A stretch of 64,000 nt of DNA, from positions 357,731-421,730 of the forward strand of contig NZ_QUQV01000003.1 of NCBI RefSeq assembly GCF_003400205.1, in the 5' to 3' direction. Under the pieces are notes generated by a model. It saw only the letters and a list, made by a program, of their open reading frames with translations. It had not been told where the DNA came from and ran no database searches. Positions 8,898 through 18,742 of the stretch are shown here, one piece after another. Source of the DNA: Bacillus sp. HNG. GTDB taxonomy: Bacteria > Bacillota > Bacilli > Bacillales > Bacillaceae_L. A program made the translations under genes and the position numbers. Each line of letters starts with the position of its first letter. The first letter of the stretch is position 1.

Positions 8898-8935
8898 TTA
8901 CTGTACTTTTAAAAAGAAAAAGGAGCGAAACCACA

Positions 8936-9163
8936 ATGTATTATTATGACTATGATTATCGTCAACAACCTCAGGGTTTCTTCCCAGGCAGTCCTGGATT
9001 CCCTGGATTCCCTGGAGGAGGCGGAGGCGTCGGCGGAAACGTAAACCTTCGTCTCGACCGGATTGAGCGCCAAATGCAAAGACTAGAAAATCAGATTGTT
9101 CGTTTAGACCGCCGTGTAAACCGAATAGAGCGCCGTCTTGGCTTTGGTACTTTCCAAGGCTAA
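8936..9163 (+). CDS. Small Tyr/Gly-rich coiled-coil protein, probable spore-coat-associated
   Basis: A 75-residue protein in two parts. Residues 1-34 are rich in Tyr, Gln, Pro and Gly: MYYYDYDYRQQPQ, then PGF/PGG repeats and a GGGG run. Residues 35-70 are a charged heptad-like helix with LRLDRIERQMQRLENQIVRL and RLDRRVNRIERRL. The binding site AAAGGAGCG fits the ATG. Tyr/Gly-rich tails are common in spore coat and crust proteins. The upstream sigma-K-like promoter supports that reading, but I do not recognise a named family. Confidence 0.7.
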   Translation: MYYYDYDYRQQPQGFFPGSPGFPGFPGGGGGVGGNVNLRLDRIERQMQRLENQIVRLDRRVNRIERRLGFGTFQG

Positions 9164-9230
9164 CTCATAAAGAGAACCTTCTAACACCCGGGAAAACCTA
9201 ATCTCACACAAACTGTAGTATTAGAATCTT

Positions 9231-9262
9231 AAAAAAGGCTGTCACTTACTGCACAGCCTTTT
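9231..9262. terminator. Bidirectional terminator overlapping the ytgP 3' end
   Basis: AGGCTGT (9236-9242) pairs with ACAGCCT (9253-9259). On the minus strand the stem starts inside the last ytgP codons and ends in TTTTTT. On the plus strand it also ends in TTTTT and can serve the coat-like gene. Confidence 0.8.
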
Positions 9263-10880
9263 TCCTATTTCTTGATAAAAATGATAATCGATTGCCAATT
9301 AGAACCTCCAATAGGCGTGAACGATATGCTAAATATAGATACGCAACAGCGCCAACTGCAACCCCTACTAATAAAACAAAGACCGACTGTAATCTGCCAT
9401 TTTCATATCCGACAATAAATGATAGTAGCCACTCAATCAACATTATCGTCAAAGCCATCACTGTCGCAAAAATAGCCATTAAAAGCGTTCTCCTTGCAAA
9501 CAATGAATAACTATACCCAGCATGTCTTGAAATCATCCAGAAGCAATACGCAATTGCTACCGTGTAACCTAAAGCTGTTGCTAGTATCGAACCTATCTCG
9601 CCAAACCAGGTAATAAACAAACTATTGAAACTGATTTTTAGAATAAGCCCCATGAACAGACTAACAACTGCAAATTTTTGCTTATTTATTCCTTGTAAAA
9701 TAGCAGCTGAAATCGAATAAAATGAAAATAGAATCGCAACAGGTGCATACCATCTTAAAATTCTGCCACCAGCCACATTCATTTCAAATAACGCATTGAA
9801 GGTAGGGTACGCTAATACGGATAAACCAACAACTGCCGGTAAAACCAACAGTACACAAATTTGAAATGTCTTATCAATTTGGCTTCTAAGTAGTTTAAAA
9901 TCACCTGATGTAAATGAATTTGTAATCGTTGGAACAAGTGTCAAACTAAACGCCGTTGCCAAAGAAACGGGAATCATGACTAATTTTGGAACCATAAATG
10001 TGACATATGAGAATAATCCCTCTGATACATCTTTATCAAAACCGTTTTCGATCATTGTCCTGTTAAAGGTGAGTTGGTCAACATATTGATAAAGAGGAAT
10101 TGAAAGTCCCACAAGGACAAAAGGTCCTGCGTAAGAGAAAAGCTCCTTAAACATTTCTTTTGTTGTCATATCCGTTTGTGGTCTACTTTTTGCAAGCATT
10201 TCATCTAAATATGGTTTTCGCTTAAACCAATACCAGATGAGGACTGCCAAACCTCCCAATGCTCCAATAAACGCACCAAATGTAGCTAATCCAACTGCGA
10301 ATACCCTTTCACCAGCCATTACCTGCATCACGATAAAGGTTGCTGACAGGACGAAAAGAATTCGGACAATTTGTTCCACCACCTGTGAAACAGCCGTTGG
10401 TCCCATTGATTGATGTCCCTGGAAAAAACCTCTTTGAATACTCATAATCGGAACGACAAGTAGAGCAAAACTGACCATTCGAATCACATACGTAACATCT
10501 TCAACTGTATTTTTTGCATCTTCTCCACCAAGAACAATGGGTGCAAGAATGGGTGCAAGTAAATTTAAGATTGTAAAGCCTAATATACCGGTAAGTCCCA
10601 TTACGATAAGTCCGGATTTATACATCCTCATTCCAGTATGATAATCGCCAAGGGAATTATATTTCGAAACAAATTTAGAAACAGCAGCTGGAATTCCAGC
10701 AGTTGATATAAATAAAAAGATGGTATATTGAGCATACCCATAGGAATAAAGAGCAGAACCAATATCTCCAACTAAATAAACGAATGGAAAAACATAAATC
10801 ATTCCAAGTACTCGAGAAATATATGTAGCAAGGGTTAAGACAAACGTCCCACGCAGTAATTTTGAATTTGAATCTGCCAT
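9246..10880 (-). CDS. ytgP: MurJ/SpoVB-type lipid II flippase YtgP
   Basis: A 544-residue polytopic protein of the MOP (MVF/polysaccharide transporter) superfamily with about 14 membrane segments. It begins LLRGTFVLTLATYISRVLGMIYVFPF, typical of the SpoVB/YtgP branch. YtgP of B. subtilis acts as a MurJ-type flippase moving the peptidoglycan precursor lipid II across the membrane. The basic tail NRLSFLSRNRKK is usual. It is transcribed alone behind GGGGATTTAATATG. SpoVB is the main alternative; the gene neighbourhood favours YtgP. Confidence 0.88.
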   Translation of the reverse strand: MADSNSKLLRGTFVLTLATYISRVLGMIYVFPFVYLVGDIGSALYSYGYAQYTIFLFISTAGIPAAVSKFVSKYNSLGDYHTGMRMYKSGLIVMGLTGILGFTILNLLAPILAPIVLGGEDAKNTVEDVTYVIRMVSFALLVVPIMSIQRGFFQGHQSMGPTAVSQVVEQIVRILFVLSATFIVMQVMAGERVFAVGLATFGAFIGALGGLAVLIWYWFKRKPYLDEMLAKSRPQTDMTTKEMFKELFSYAGPFVLVGLSIPLYQYVDQLTFNRTMIENGFDKDVSEGLFSYVTFMVPKLVMIPVSLATAFSLTLVPTITNSFTSGDFKLLRSQIDKTFQICVLLVLPAVVGLSVLAYPTFNALFEMNVAGGRILRWYAPVAILFSFYSISAAILQGINKQKFAVVSLFMGLILKISFNSLFITWFGEIGSILATALGYTVAIAYCFWMISRHAGYSYSLFARRTLLMAIFATVMALTIMLIEWLLSFIVGYENGRLQSVFVLLVGVAVGAVAYLYLAYRSRLLEVLIGNRLSFLSRNRKKAVQ

Positions 10881-11097
10881 ATTAAATCCCCAATCTCTAT
10901 TTTTGAAGACTAACTAATCAAGTTTATCATATTTATAAAAATTAATAACCTATATTTATTTGTCAGTTTCATGACATAATGGATTCTTTCGCTTTTTTAT
11001 GTATAGTTTAGACTTATTGAATTTGAAATTCAACGTTATTCTATACCCTGTTCCCATGATATGATGTAGATAAGAAAATATGGGAGTGTGGAAAGCC

Positions 11098-11490
11098 ATG
11101 AATCATATTATCTTGTTTGATGGAGTTTGTCATTTTTGCAATAGCAGTGTGCAATTTATCCTGAAAAAAGATTCGAAACAAATGTACCATTTTGCGTCCC
11201 TGCAAAGTGAAGCAGGAAAGTCATTATTGAAAAAACATGGCATTCCTGAGGATATTAATAGTATCGTATTAATTGAAGGCGATCAGTATTATACAAAATC
11301 AAGTGCAGCTCTTAGAGTCTGTCGTAATCTGAGTGGTGCATACCGCTTTCTGTATATTTTTAAAGTGATACCGGCCCCCATCAGGGACATATTTTATCAT
11401 ATAATTGCCAATAATCGTTATAAATGGTTTGGAAAACAGGAAAGCTGTATGCTTCCTTCTCCAGACGTTCGGAAGCGATTTTTAGATTAA
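11098..11490 (+). CDS. DCC-family thiol-disulfide oxidoreductase-like protein
   Basis: A 130-residue protein of the DUF393/DCC family. It has the diagnostic start [18 protein letters not shown] (DxxCxxC) and later FASLQSE and GKQESCMLP. The fold is predicted to be thioredoxin-like with a redox CxxC pair. The start is ATG at 11098, with a weaker in-frame ATG 18 bp upstream. It is 13 bp from the flavoprotein gene ytfP, so the two are probably co-transcribed and may both concern redox metabolism. The substrate is unknown. It resembles B. subtilis YuxK. Confidence 0.85.
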   Translation: MNHIILFDGVCHFCNSSVQFILKKDSKQMYHFASLQSEAGKSLLKKHGIPEDINSIVLIEGDQYYTKSSAALRVCRNLSGAYRFLYIFKVIPAPIRDIFYHIIANNRYKWFGKQESCMLPSPDVRKRFLD

Positions 11491-11503
11491 GGAGTGTTTA
11501 CAT

Positions 11504-12778
11504 TTGCAGTATGATGTTGTTGTAATTGGAGGAGGACCTTCTGGCTTAATGGCTGCGATCGCCGCCGGTGAGCAAGGCGCGAAGGTACTTCTTTTAGATA
11601 AAGGGAATAAGCTTGGGAGAAAGCTTGCGATTTCAGGCGGGGGGCGCTGTAATGTCACAAACCGTCTTCCAATCGATGAAATCATTAAGCACATTCCAGG
11701 AAATGGTCGGTTTTTATATAGTGCATTTTCTGTTTTTAATAATGAAGATATTATAGCTTTCTTTGAAAAGTTAGGAATTCAGCTTAAAGAAGAAGACCAT
11801 GGCAGAATGTTCCCAACAACCAATAAAGCGCAATCTGTTGTCGATGCATTGTTAACTAGGCTCAATTCATTAGATGTCCATATCGAAACGAACACACCTG
11901 TTGCTAGGCTTGATTATAAAGATGGACATGTTGCTGGTGTACATTTGAAAAACGGTGAATATGTAGAAGCTGGATGTATCGTTGTCGCTGTCGGTGGTAA
12001 ATCGGTACCACAAACAGGTTCGACTGGAGACGGCTATGCTTGGGCAGAAGCAGCCGGTCATACGATTACAGATCTCTTCCCAACTGAAGTCCCGGTTACA
12101 TCTGATGAGGAATTCATCAAAAACAAAACCTTACAAGGTTTAGCATTACGGGATGTTGCTGTGAGTGTCCTAAACCCTAAAGGAAAAACAGTTATCACCC
12201 ATCAAATGGACATGCTATTCACTCACTTTGGTATTTCAGGACCGGCGGTTTTACGCTGTAGTCAGTTTGTTGTAAAAACGATGAAAAAGTTTCATGTAGA
12301 CCGTGTAGTTATGAGTATTGATGCACTGCCATCATTAAATGAGGAACAAATCTTCCAACAGATTTTAAAACAATCAAAAGAGGACCCAAAGAAATCTTTA
12401 AAAAATATCTTAAAAGGCTTTTTACCAGAAAGATACCTACTATTTTTGCTTGAGAAAAATGAAATTGACCCTCTTGTTACCTTTGCAAACTTATCGCATG
12501 ATCGTATTCGTGCATTTGCAAAAGATTGCAAGCAATTTCAGTTTACAGTCAACGGAACGCTGTCAATTGAAAAAGCATTTGTAACGGGTGGTGGGGTGTC
12601 AATAAAAGAGATTCATCCAAAGGAAATGGAATCAAAATTAATGAAGGGACTCTTTTTCTGTGGGGAAATCCTTGATATTCACGGATATACGGGCGGTTAT
12701 AACATTACATCAGCCCTTGTGACAGGTAGATTAGCCGGTGAAAACGCAGGAAAGCATGCAACTGCCTTACGAAACTAA
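11504..12778 (+). CDS. ytfP: HI0933-family FAD-dependent oxidoreductase YtfP
   Basis: A 424-residue flavoprotein. The N-terminal dinucleotide fold is [21 protein letters not shown] with Glu/Asp spacing; then come [16 protein letters not shown] (about residues 42-57) and the C-terminal [21 protein letters not shown], all hallmarks of the TIGR00275/BaiN-like family. It starts at TTG 11504 behind AAGGAG. The physiological reaction is unknown, as for other members. It ends at an inverted repeat shared with convergent cse60. Confidence 0.9.
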   Translation: MQYDVVVIGGGPSGLMAAIAAGEQGAKVLLLDKGNKLGRKLAISGGGRCNVTNRLPIDEIIKHIPGNGRFLYSAFSVFNNEDIIAFFEKLGIQLKEEDHGRMFPTTNKAQSVVDALLTRLNSLDVHIETNTPVARLDYKDGHVAGVHLKNGEYVEAGCIVVAVGGKSVPQTGSTGDGYAWAEAAGHTITDLFPTEVPVTSDEEFIKNKTLQGLALRDVAVSVLNPKGKTVITHQMDMLFTHFGISGPAVLRCSQFVVKTMKKFHVDRVVMSIDALPSLNEEQIFQQILKQSKEDPKKSLKNILKGFLPERYLLFLLEKNEIDPLVTFANLSHDRIRAFAKDCKQFQFTVNGTLSIEKAFVTGGGVSIKEIHPKEMESKLMKGLFFCGEILDIHGYTGGYNITSALVTGRLAGENAGKHATALRN

Positions 12779-12780
12779 AA

Positions 12781-12820
12781 TAGAGCCTAACTCCAATAGC
12801 AACTAATGGGTTAGGCTCTA
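12781..12820. terminator. Hairpin between convergent ytfP and cse60
   Basis: TAGAGCCTAAC (12781-12791) pairs with GTTAGGCTCTA (12810-12820), an 11-bp perfect stem with an 18-nt loop. The T-run is weak on both sides (TATTTTAG on the minus strand), so termination efficiency is uncertain. Confidence 0.6.
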
Positions 12821-12996
12821 TATATGATCATAGCCGAAAAACAAAAAATTTGATCATCCTCTTGGTCACAGGATACCCCAACTTGGAATTTAACCTCAAC
12901 AATATCATGTTCATCCACTTTTTCAAAAAAACGATTCATCTTATGTTCTAAATCCTCTTCATGTTCTTCATCAAAAACCTTAACCTTTAATGCCAT
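12811..12996 (-). CDS. cse60: Sporulation protein Cse60 family
   Basis: A 61-residue acidic protein beginning MALKVKVFDEEHEEDLEHKMNRFF, matching the Cse60 family, a sigma-E-controlled mother-cell gene in B. subtilis. The start is ATG at 12996, preceded by GGAGGTGG; the in-frame GTG at 13011 is inside that binding site. There is no signal peptide. The molecular role is unknown. I did not find a convincing sigma-E promoter in the short upstream stretch. Confidence 0.85.
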   Translation of the reverse strand: MALKVKVFDEEHEEDLEHKMNRFFEKVDEHDIVEVKFQVGVSCDQEDDQIFCFSAMIIYRA

Positions 12997-13044
12997 AAAC
13001 TCCACCTCCACTACTAGTATTGACAGAGTTTTAGATTCTTAAGC

Positions 13045-13620
13045 TTATAATCTAGGTTTTTTCACTCTTTTAAAGATTGCGAACCCTACAATCAATAAGA
13101 TTCCGACTATGGAAAGGTACAAAACAAGATTTGATTTTCCTGGCTCCCTTAGCTCTCCTTGCAAATCCACTTTTTCAGTTGGAACCTTCCCTTTTCCAAG
13201 AATATCTAGATCCTCACCCGCTGCAGATAATAATTCCGTTCTCTCACAAAATCCTGTTTCTAATTGTTCTTTATCCCCGTACGCATATACAAGATATTCC
13301 TTGTTTAATTCAAATTCATATCCACAGCTCGCACCTGATCTTGCAGTGCTTACGATAACCTGGGAAGTATGAATACCTTTCCAACTTTCTTTAACCTCGA
13401 ATAACACGTTTATTGGGTCTGCACTCGATTGGCTGTAGGAAAATTTATTTTCATCAACAAGATCAATCACTTTTCCAGAAAAAACCGCTGTTTTTCTATT
13501 TAACTCATCATTTACGGATTCCGGCCGAGCGCAATCACATGCAGATGCTTGACGAGGGAAAAGACTAATAAAAATCAGAAAAAGTAACAGCAGGACAAGC
13601 AACCCTTTTAAATATTTCAA
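13045..13620 (-). CDS. Exported, membrane-anchored TIMP/NTR-like protein
   Basis: A 191-residue protein. The start is TTG at 13620, behind AAGGGGGTC. It has a signal peptide (LLVLLLLFLIFISLF...ASA) followed directly by CDCARPESVNDELNRKTAVFSGKV, the Cys-x-Cys opening typical of bacterial proteins with a tissue-inhibitor-of-metalloprotease (NTR) fold. Two further Cys (in GASCGYEF and GFCERTEL) fit its disulfides. A C-terminal membrane segment (LSIVGILLIVGFAIF) plus basic tail anchors it outside the cell. The function is unknown; protease inhibition is only a family-based possibility. Confidence 0.75.
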   Translation of the reverse strand: MKYLKGLLVLLLLFLIFISLFPRQASACDCARPESVNDELNRKTAVFSGKVIDLVDENKFSYSQSSADPINVLFEVKESWKGIHTSQVIVSTARSGASCGYEFELNKEYLVYAYGDKEQLETGFCERTELLSAAGEDLDILGKGKVPTEKVDLQGELREPGKSNLVLYLSIVGILLIVGFAIFKRVKKPRL

Positions 13621-13733
13621 ATCGTCGACCCCCTTTTTAGGTATAGTCGAAAATGGATGTGAAAGGTTGCATAAATGATCCGAACGCATCATATTTTTTC
13701 ATTTTTAACTATTAATTTTTACTATAGTCGTAG

Positions 13734-13993
13734 CTTATCAAACATTTGCGCTATTTCTTTTTCCTTTTTATTACAACAGTCCTGTCTTATCAAGCATTTA
13801 TACTATGAGTTTTTCCTTTTTTATACAATACTCACAGCTTATCAAGCATTTATACTATGACTTTTTCCTTTTTTATACAATACTCACAGCTTATCAGGCA
13901 TTTATACTATAGCCTTTTCCTTTTTTATACAATAGCCATTGCTTATCAGGCATTTGTGCTATGACCTTTTCCATTTTAGTAAAAAGTCTTGAA
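13734..13993. repeat. 52-bp tandem repeat, 5 copies
   Basis: Copies start at 13734, 13786, 13838, 13890 and 13942, each exactly 52 bp apart and opening with CTTATCAAGCATTTATACTA. The middle three are nearly identical and the outer two diverged. The array fills the gap between the TIMP-like gene and the membrane protein gene. Each junction carries the dyad GCTT-ATC-AAGC. The open frame crossing it (13675-13860) is a by-product of the repeat. Confidence 0.92.
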
Positions 13994-14018
13994 GATTCTT
14001 CCTTAATTAACCCTAAAA

Positions 14019-14549
14019 TTAATGCATTTCCTTTCTCTCAAACAAGCCTGTAAATAAAAAGCAGGTTATGAAAGCTACCAACGTTACTGTAATTGCCATA
14101 ACAAGACCGATAAATGCCATGAATGTATCGTGTCCAGGGAATTGTGGTTCAAGTGTTACAATCATATAGGTGAATATGAGTGTGAGTAGTAAATAAAAGC
14201 TACTACCGATAAACCCTCTTAAAATCCGCCCCTTCTTATCTCCAGTCCATGCATGTAGTAGAATAATCCAGGCTACCAAGCTTACGATGACAGCCCCAAA
14301 CATAACCAATAAATGGATATAAGGAATGGTTAAAAAGCCTAATAAAAAGAGTATTAGTAAAGTGGAGCCAAATAGAATTGCATTTAACACAAATAAAAAT
14401 AGACCACTAAGCCAAGGGTTTTGGAACCACTCATAGCTTGATAGTTTTTTTACTAGACCATTATTGAGACCAATACTAGTTACCAGTTTATTTCGATTTA
14501 CCCCTACTAAAATCATTAACAATATACCGACCATTAAAAATAGTGTCAT
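14019..14549 (-). CDS. Hypothetical polytopic membrane protein
   Basis: A 176-residue protein with five hydrophobic segments (about residues 2-15, 40-60, 64-85, 105-125 and 140-165) and a short charged tail. The start is ATG at 14549, which has a near-perfect AAGGAGG at correct spacing; the longer reading to 14636 lacks one. I do not recognise the family. It stands alone between the 52-bp repeat array and ytwF. No function can be suggested from sequence. Confidence 0.75.
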   Translation of the reverse strand: MTLFLMVGILLMILVGVNRNKLVTSIGLNNGLVKKLSSYEWFQNPWLSGLFLFVLNAILFGSTLLILFLLGFLTIPYIHLLVMFGAVIVSLVAWIILLHAWTGDKKGRILRGFIGSSFYLLLTLIFTYMIVTLEPQFPGHDTFMAFIGLVMAITVTLVAFITCFLFTGLFERKEMH

Positions 14550-14719
14550 TCTTATCCTCCTTAATAAAAACATTTCTAGTTTGATTTTAAAGGATGATTT
14601 ATTGTTTATCAATAAATTTTTATTAATTTTAAACATAATATTATTGTTTATTATTGCAACTATAATAAAAAGCGCGAATTCATATTAGAATCCACGCTAG
14701 ATATGTATCAGAATCTGTT

Positions 14720-15022
14720 TTATCGTTTTGTTTCACCAGTCCAATTCATCATGCCACCGACCATGTTTCGTACTTTGTAGCCTTGGTCATCTAGAAATGC
14801 ACAGACGTTGAAGCTTCTTCCACCAGAGCGGCAGATGATAATGTATTCTGTATCCTTATCAAAATACCCCAGGTTATCTGGAATATCCCCCATTTTGATA
14901 TGCTTAGCGCCCGGAATCATGCCTTCTGCTACTTCTTCATCCTCACGGACATCGACAAGCTCTAATTTTTCCCCATTCTCAAGCTTTTGTCTTAATTCTT
15001 CTGTTGTGATTTCTTCAATCAT
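14720..15022 (-). CDS. ytwF: Single-domain rhodanese-like protein YtwF
   Basis: A 100-residue cytoplasmic rhodanese domain. The active-site loop CRSGGRS (about residues 67-73) holds the persulfide-forming Cys, and the opening LVDVREDEEVAEGMIPGAKHI is typical. It likely carries sulfane sulfur between partners. The start is ATG at 15022 with AAAGGATG upstream; an ATG 9 bp earlier is possible. It is transcribed alone and divergent from ytoP. It resembles B. subtilis YtwF in sequence and place. Confidence 0.88.
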   Translation of the reverse strand: MIEEITTEELRQKLENGEKLELVDVREDEEVAEGMIPGAKHIKMGDIPDNLGYFDKDTEYIIICRSGGRSFNVCAFLDDQGYKVRNMVGGMMNWTGETKR

Positions 15023-15158
15023 AGGTCCCATCCTTTCAAAAATCGTCTCGACTATTATAACAAAGTGGAAATAAAGAATTCAATTTTCCACGTTTTGTCA
15101 AACTAGAATTTCTATATAAAAAAGAGTATGATGAAACTAGCTGAACATCAAGGGGGAA

Positions 15159-16214
15159 ATGAAGTTGACTTATCCAAATACTGACGAAACGATTCAACTC
15201 ATAAAAGAACTTGTTTCGATTCCAAGTCCATCCGGGAACACCAATGAAGTAATTACATTCGTTGAGAAGCTTTTAACAGAAGCAAATGTGGATACATATC
15301 GAAATCGCAAAGGCGGTCTCATCGCTACACTTCCTGGAAAGGACACACAAAAACACCGTATGCTCACTGCACATGTGGACACTTTGGGGGCTATCGTAAA
15401 AGAAATCAAACCAAGCGGTCGATTAAAGCTTGATCTCATCGGTGGGTTTAAATATAACTCTATCGAAGGTGAATATTGCCGCATCGAAACTTCAACAGGA
15501 AAATTCTATACGGGTACAATCCTGATGCATCAGCAGTCTGTACATGTCTATAAAGATGCTGGGAAGGCTGAGCGTAATCAAGAAAATATGGAAGTCCGTA
15601 TTGATGAAAAAGTTAAAAATGCAGAAGAGGTTCGTGCTCTTGGGATTGAGGTTGGAGACTTTGTTTCCTTCGATCCACGAGTTGAGGTTACATCCACAGG
15701 CTATATTAAATCTCGTCACTTAGATGATAAAGCGAGTGTTGGCATTCTGCTTCAATTGATTAAACAAATCAAAGCCGAAAACATTGAACTTCCATATACA
15801 ACCCATTTTCTTATTTCGAATAACGAGGAAATTGGCTATGGCGGAAATTCCAATATCACACCCGAAACTGTCGAATATTTAGCAGTGGATATGGGAGCAA
15901 TGGGTGATGGTCAATCAACAGATGAATATACAGTTTCCATTTGTGTGAAAGACGCAAGCGGTCCATATCACTATGCTTTCCGTAAAAAGCTAGTCCAGCT
16001 TGCTGAAAAGCATGAAATTGGCTATAAGCTAGACATCTATCCTTACTATGGCTCTGATGCTTCTGCAGCGATTCGTTCTGGACATGATATTATCCACGGA
16101 TTAATCGGTCCTGGAATTGACTCTTCTCATGCATTTGAACGTACACATAAAGATTCGATTGAAAACACAACAAAATTGATTTATCACTATCTACAATCTG
16201 AAATGGTTGAATAA
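15159..16214 (+). CDS. ytoP: M42 family metallopeptidase YtoP
   Basis: A 351-residue M42 glutamyl aminopeptidase/endoglucanase-like enzyme. Metal ligands and catalytic residues sit in LTAHVDTLGAIVKE (about residues 68-81), SRHLDDKASVGILLQL (about 185-200, bridging Asp), ISNNEEIGYGG (catalytic Glu pair, about 219-229) and AVDMGAMGDG. Related enzymes form large tetrahedral complexes trimming peptides in the cytosol. The start is ATG behind AAGGGGGAA. It converges with leuS at a shared terminator. Confidence 0.9.
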   Translation: MKLTYPNTDETIQLIKELVSIPSPSGNTNEVITFVEKLLTEANVDTYRNRKGGLIATLPGKDTQKHRMLTAHVDTLGAIVKEIKPSGRLKLDLIGGFKYNSIEGEYCRIETSTGKFYTGTILMHQQSVHVYKDAGKAERNQENMEVRIDEKVKNAEEVRALGIEVGDFVSFDPRVEVTSTGYIKSRHLDDKASVGILLQLIKQIKAENIELPYTTHFLISNNEEIGYGGNSNITPETVEYLAVDMGAMGDGQSTDEYTVSICVKDASGPYHYAFRKKLVQLAEKHEIGYKLDIYPYYGSDASAAIRSGHDIIHGLIGPGIDSSHAFERTHKDSIENTTKLIYHYLQSEMVE

Positions 16215-16254
16215 GCGTATTAGGATGAAACATCAGGCATCCTGTTACATGTTT

Positions 16255-16282
16255 AAAGCCCTCCAAGTGGAGGGCTTTATTT
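16255..16282. terminator. Bidirectional terminator between ytoP and leuS
   Basis: AAAGCCCTCCA/TGGAGGGCTTT, an 11-bp stem with a 2-nt loop (16255-16278). It is followed by ATTTTTAAT on the plus strand; on the minus strand TTTAAAC follows. Confidence 0.85.
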
Positions 16283-18700
16283 TTAATTCGCAACAATATT
16301 TACAAGCTTTCCTGGTACCGCAATTACCTTACGGACAGTTTTGCCTTCAATTTGTTCTTTGATTGGGTCTGCACCCATTGCAATTTGTTCAAGTGCTTCT
16401 TTTGAAGCATCCGCTGGAACATGAAGCTTCGCCTTTACTTTTCCATTCACTTGAATAACAATTTCAATTTCAGCTTCCACTAATTTTGCTTCATCAAATG
16501 CTGGCCAAGATTCATAAGCAATTGTACCTGTATTACCAAGCTTCTCCCAAAGCTCTTCAGCAAGATGGGGAGCAACTGGAGAAAGAAGTTTTACAAACCC
16601 TTCAATGAATGGCTTTGGTAAATCAGTTGCTTTATATGCTTCATTAATGAAAACCATTAATTGTGAAATCGCAGTGTTAAAGTGTAATGCTTCGTAATCC
16701 TCTGTTACCTTTTTCACTGTTTGGTGATACACACGTTCAAGGGAAGTGTCATTAGAATCATCTTTTACTTTTGATGATATGTTTCCATTGTCATCAACGA
16801 GTAAGCGCCAAATTCGATCTAGGAATCGACGTGACCCATCAAGTCCGTTTGTTGACCAAGCAATGGAAGCATCTAATGGTCCCATGAACATTTCATATAA
16901 ACGAAGCGTATCTGCACCATGTGATTCAATAATATCATCAGGATTTACAACATTTCCTTTTGACTTACTCATTTTTTCGTTACCTTCACCAAGAATCATA
17001 CCTTGGTTGAAAAGCTTTTGGAATGGTTCTTTCGTTGAAACAACGCCAATATCATATAGAACTTTGTGCCAGAATCTTGCATATAGCAAGTGCAGCACCG
17101 CATGCTCTGCTCCACCGATGTAAATATCAACTGGTAACCATTCTTTTATTTTTTCCGGATCTGCTAGAGCTTCTTCATTATGTGGATCAATATAACGTAA
17201 ATAGTACCAACAGCTACCTGCCCACTGTGGCATTGTGTTTGTTTCACGACGACCTTTTTTACCGGTCTTCTCATCAACCACATTTACCCATTCAGCGATA
17301 TTCGCAAGAGGTGACTCGCCTGTTCCAGAAGGTTTGATTTCCTTCGTTTTTGGAAGCATAAGTGGAAGTTCTTCCTCTGGAACAGTTGTCATTGTTCCAT
17401 CTTCCCATTGAATAATTGGAATCGGTTCACCCCAATAACGCTGACGGCTAAATAACCAATCACGAAGTTTGTAGGTAATTTCCTTTTTACCAATCTTATT
17501 TTCCTCTAGCCATGCAATCATTTTAGTAATGGCTTCTTCTTTATTTAAACCATTAAGAAAATCTGAATTTACATGTTCACCGTCGCCAGTGTATGCTTCT
17601 TTAGTAACATCTCCACCAGCAACTACTTCTTTAATAGGCAATTCAAATTTCACAGCAAATTCATAGTCACGCTCATCATGGGCAGGAACTGCCATAATTG
17701 CACCTGTCCCATAGCTCATTAAGACATAATCTGCAATCCAGATTGGCATTTTTTCTTGATTTACAGGGTTGATGGCATATGCACCTGTGAATACCCCAGT
17801 TTTATCTTTTGCTAAGTCTGTACGCTCAAGATCACTCTTACTTTTAACTTTATTTAAGTAAGCATTAACTGCTTCTTTTTGTTCAGGTGTCGTGATTTTA
17901 TCAACAAATGGGTGCTCAGGAGCAAGTACCGCGTAAGTAGCACCAAATAAAGTATCGGGACGTGTTGTGAAAACAGTAAATGTTTCATCATGTCCATCAA
18001 TGTTGAAAGTTACATGTGCTCCTTCAGAACGACCGATCCAGTTACGCTGCATTTCTTTTAAGCTTTCCGGCCAGTCTAGTTCTTCTAAGTCTTCTAGTAA
18101 ACGCTCAGCATATGCCGTAATTCGCAACACCCATTGTCTCATTGGGCGTCTTTCTACAGGATGGCCACCACGTTCACTTTTTCCATCAATGACTTCTTCA
18201 TTAGCAAGTACTGTTCCTAATGCTGGACACCAGTTAACAGGAATTTCATCCACATATGCTAATCCTTTTTCATAAAGCTTTGTGAAAATCCATTGAGTCC
18301 ATTTATAATATTTAGGATCTGTTGTGTTAATTTCACGATCCCAATCATATGAAAATCCGAGTTCTTTAATTTGACGACGGAAGGTATTGATATTTTTTTC
18401 AGTGAATTCAGCAGGGTCATTTCCAGTATCTAATGCATATTGCTCAGCAGGTAACCCAAATGCATCCCATCCCATTGGGTGTAGAACATTGTACCCTTGC
18501 ATTCTCTTCATTCTTGATAAAATATCAGTAGCAGTATAGCCTTCTGGGTGACCTACATGTAGTCCAGCACCAGATGGATATGGAAACATGTCTAGCGCAT
18601 AAAATTTACGCTTACCTTTGTCTTCAGTTGTCTTAAATGTTTTGTTCTGTTCCCAATACTGCTGCCACTTTTTTTCGATCTTTTGGTGATTAAAACTCAT
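16283..18700 (-). CDS. leuS: Leucyl-tRNA synthetase
   Basis: An 805-residue class Ia synthetase charging tRNA-Leu with leucine. The HIGH motif appears as HVGHPEG (about residues 48-54) and the KMSKS motif as KMSKSKGN (about 578-585). The CP1 editing domain is present, with [12 protein letters not shown] and DERDYEFA. The C-terminal anticodon-binding domain starts near residue 650. The length is typical. The start is ATG behind AAGGAGG. It is controlled by the upstream T-box leader with a CUC (Leu) specifier. Confidence 0.98.
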   Translation of the reverse strand: MSFNHQKIEKKWQQYWEQNKTFKTTEDKGKRKFYALDMFPYPSGAGLHVGHPEGYTATDILSRMKRMQGYNVLHPMGWDAFGLPAEQYALDTGNDPAEFTEKNINTFRRQIKELGFSYDWDREINTTDPKYYKWTQWIFTKLYEKGLAYVDEIPVNWCPALGTVLANEEVIDGKSERGGHPVERRPMRQWVLRITAYAERLLEDLEELDWPESLKEMQRNWIGRSEGAHVTFNIDGHDETFTVFTTRPDTLFGATYAVLAPEHPFVDKITTPEQKEAVNAYLNKVKSKSDLERTDLAKDKTGVFTGAYAINPVNQEKMPIWIADYVLMSYGTGAIMAVPAHDERDYEFAVKFELPIKEVVAGGDVTKEAYTGDGEHVNSDFLNGLNKEEAITKMIAWLEENKIGKKEITYKLRDWLFSRQRYWGEPIPIIQWEDGTMTTVPEEELPLMLPKTKEIKPSGTGESPLANIAEWVNVVDEKTGKKGRRETNTMPQWAGSCWYYLRYIDPHNEEALADPEKIKEWLPVDIYIGGAEHAVLHLLYARFWHKVLYDIGVVSTKEPFQKLFNQGMILGEGNEKMSKSKGNVVNPDDIIESHGADTLRLYEMFMGPLDASIAWSTNGLDGSRRFLDRIWRLLVDDNGNISSKVKDDSNDTSLERVYHQTVKKVTEDYEALHFNTAISQLMVFINEAYKATDLPKPFIEGFVKLLSPVAPHLAEELWEKLGNTGTIAYESWPAFDEAKLVEAEIEIVIQVNGKVKAKLHVPADASKEALEQIAMGADPIKEQIEGKTVRKVIAVPGKLVNIVAN

Positions 18701-18742
18701 AAGACTTCCTCCTTAATAATCCTAAAAACCTCTAAAAAAAAC

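Noticed and set aside
13675..13860. 61-residue open frame across the 52-bp array
   Set aside because: Periodic with the repeat, no binding site, low-complexity product.
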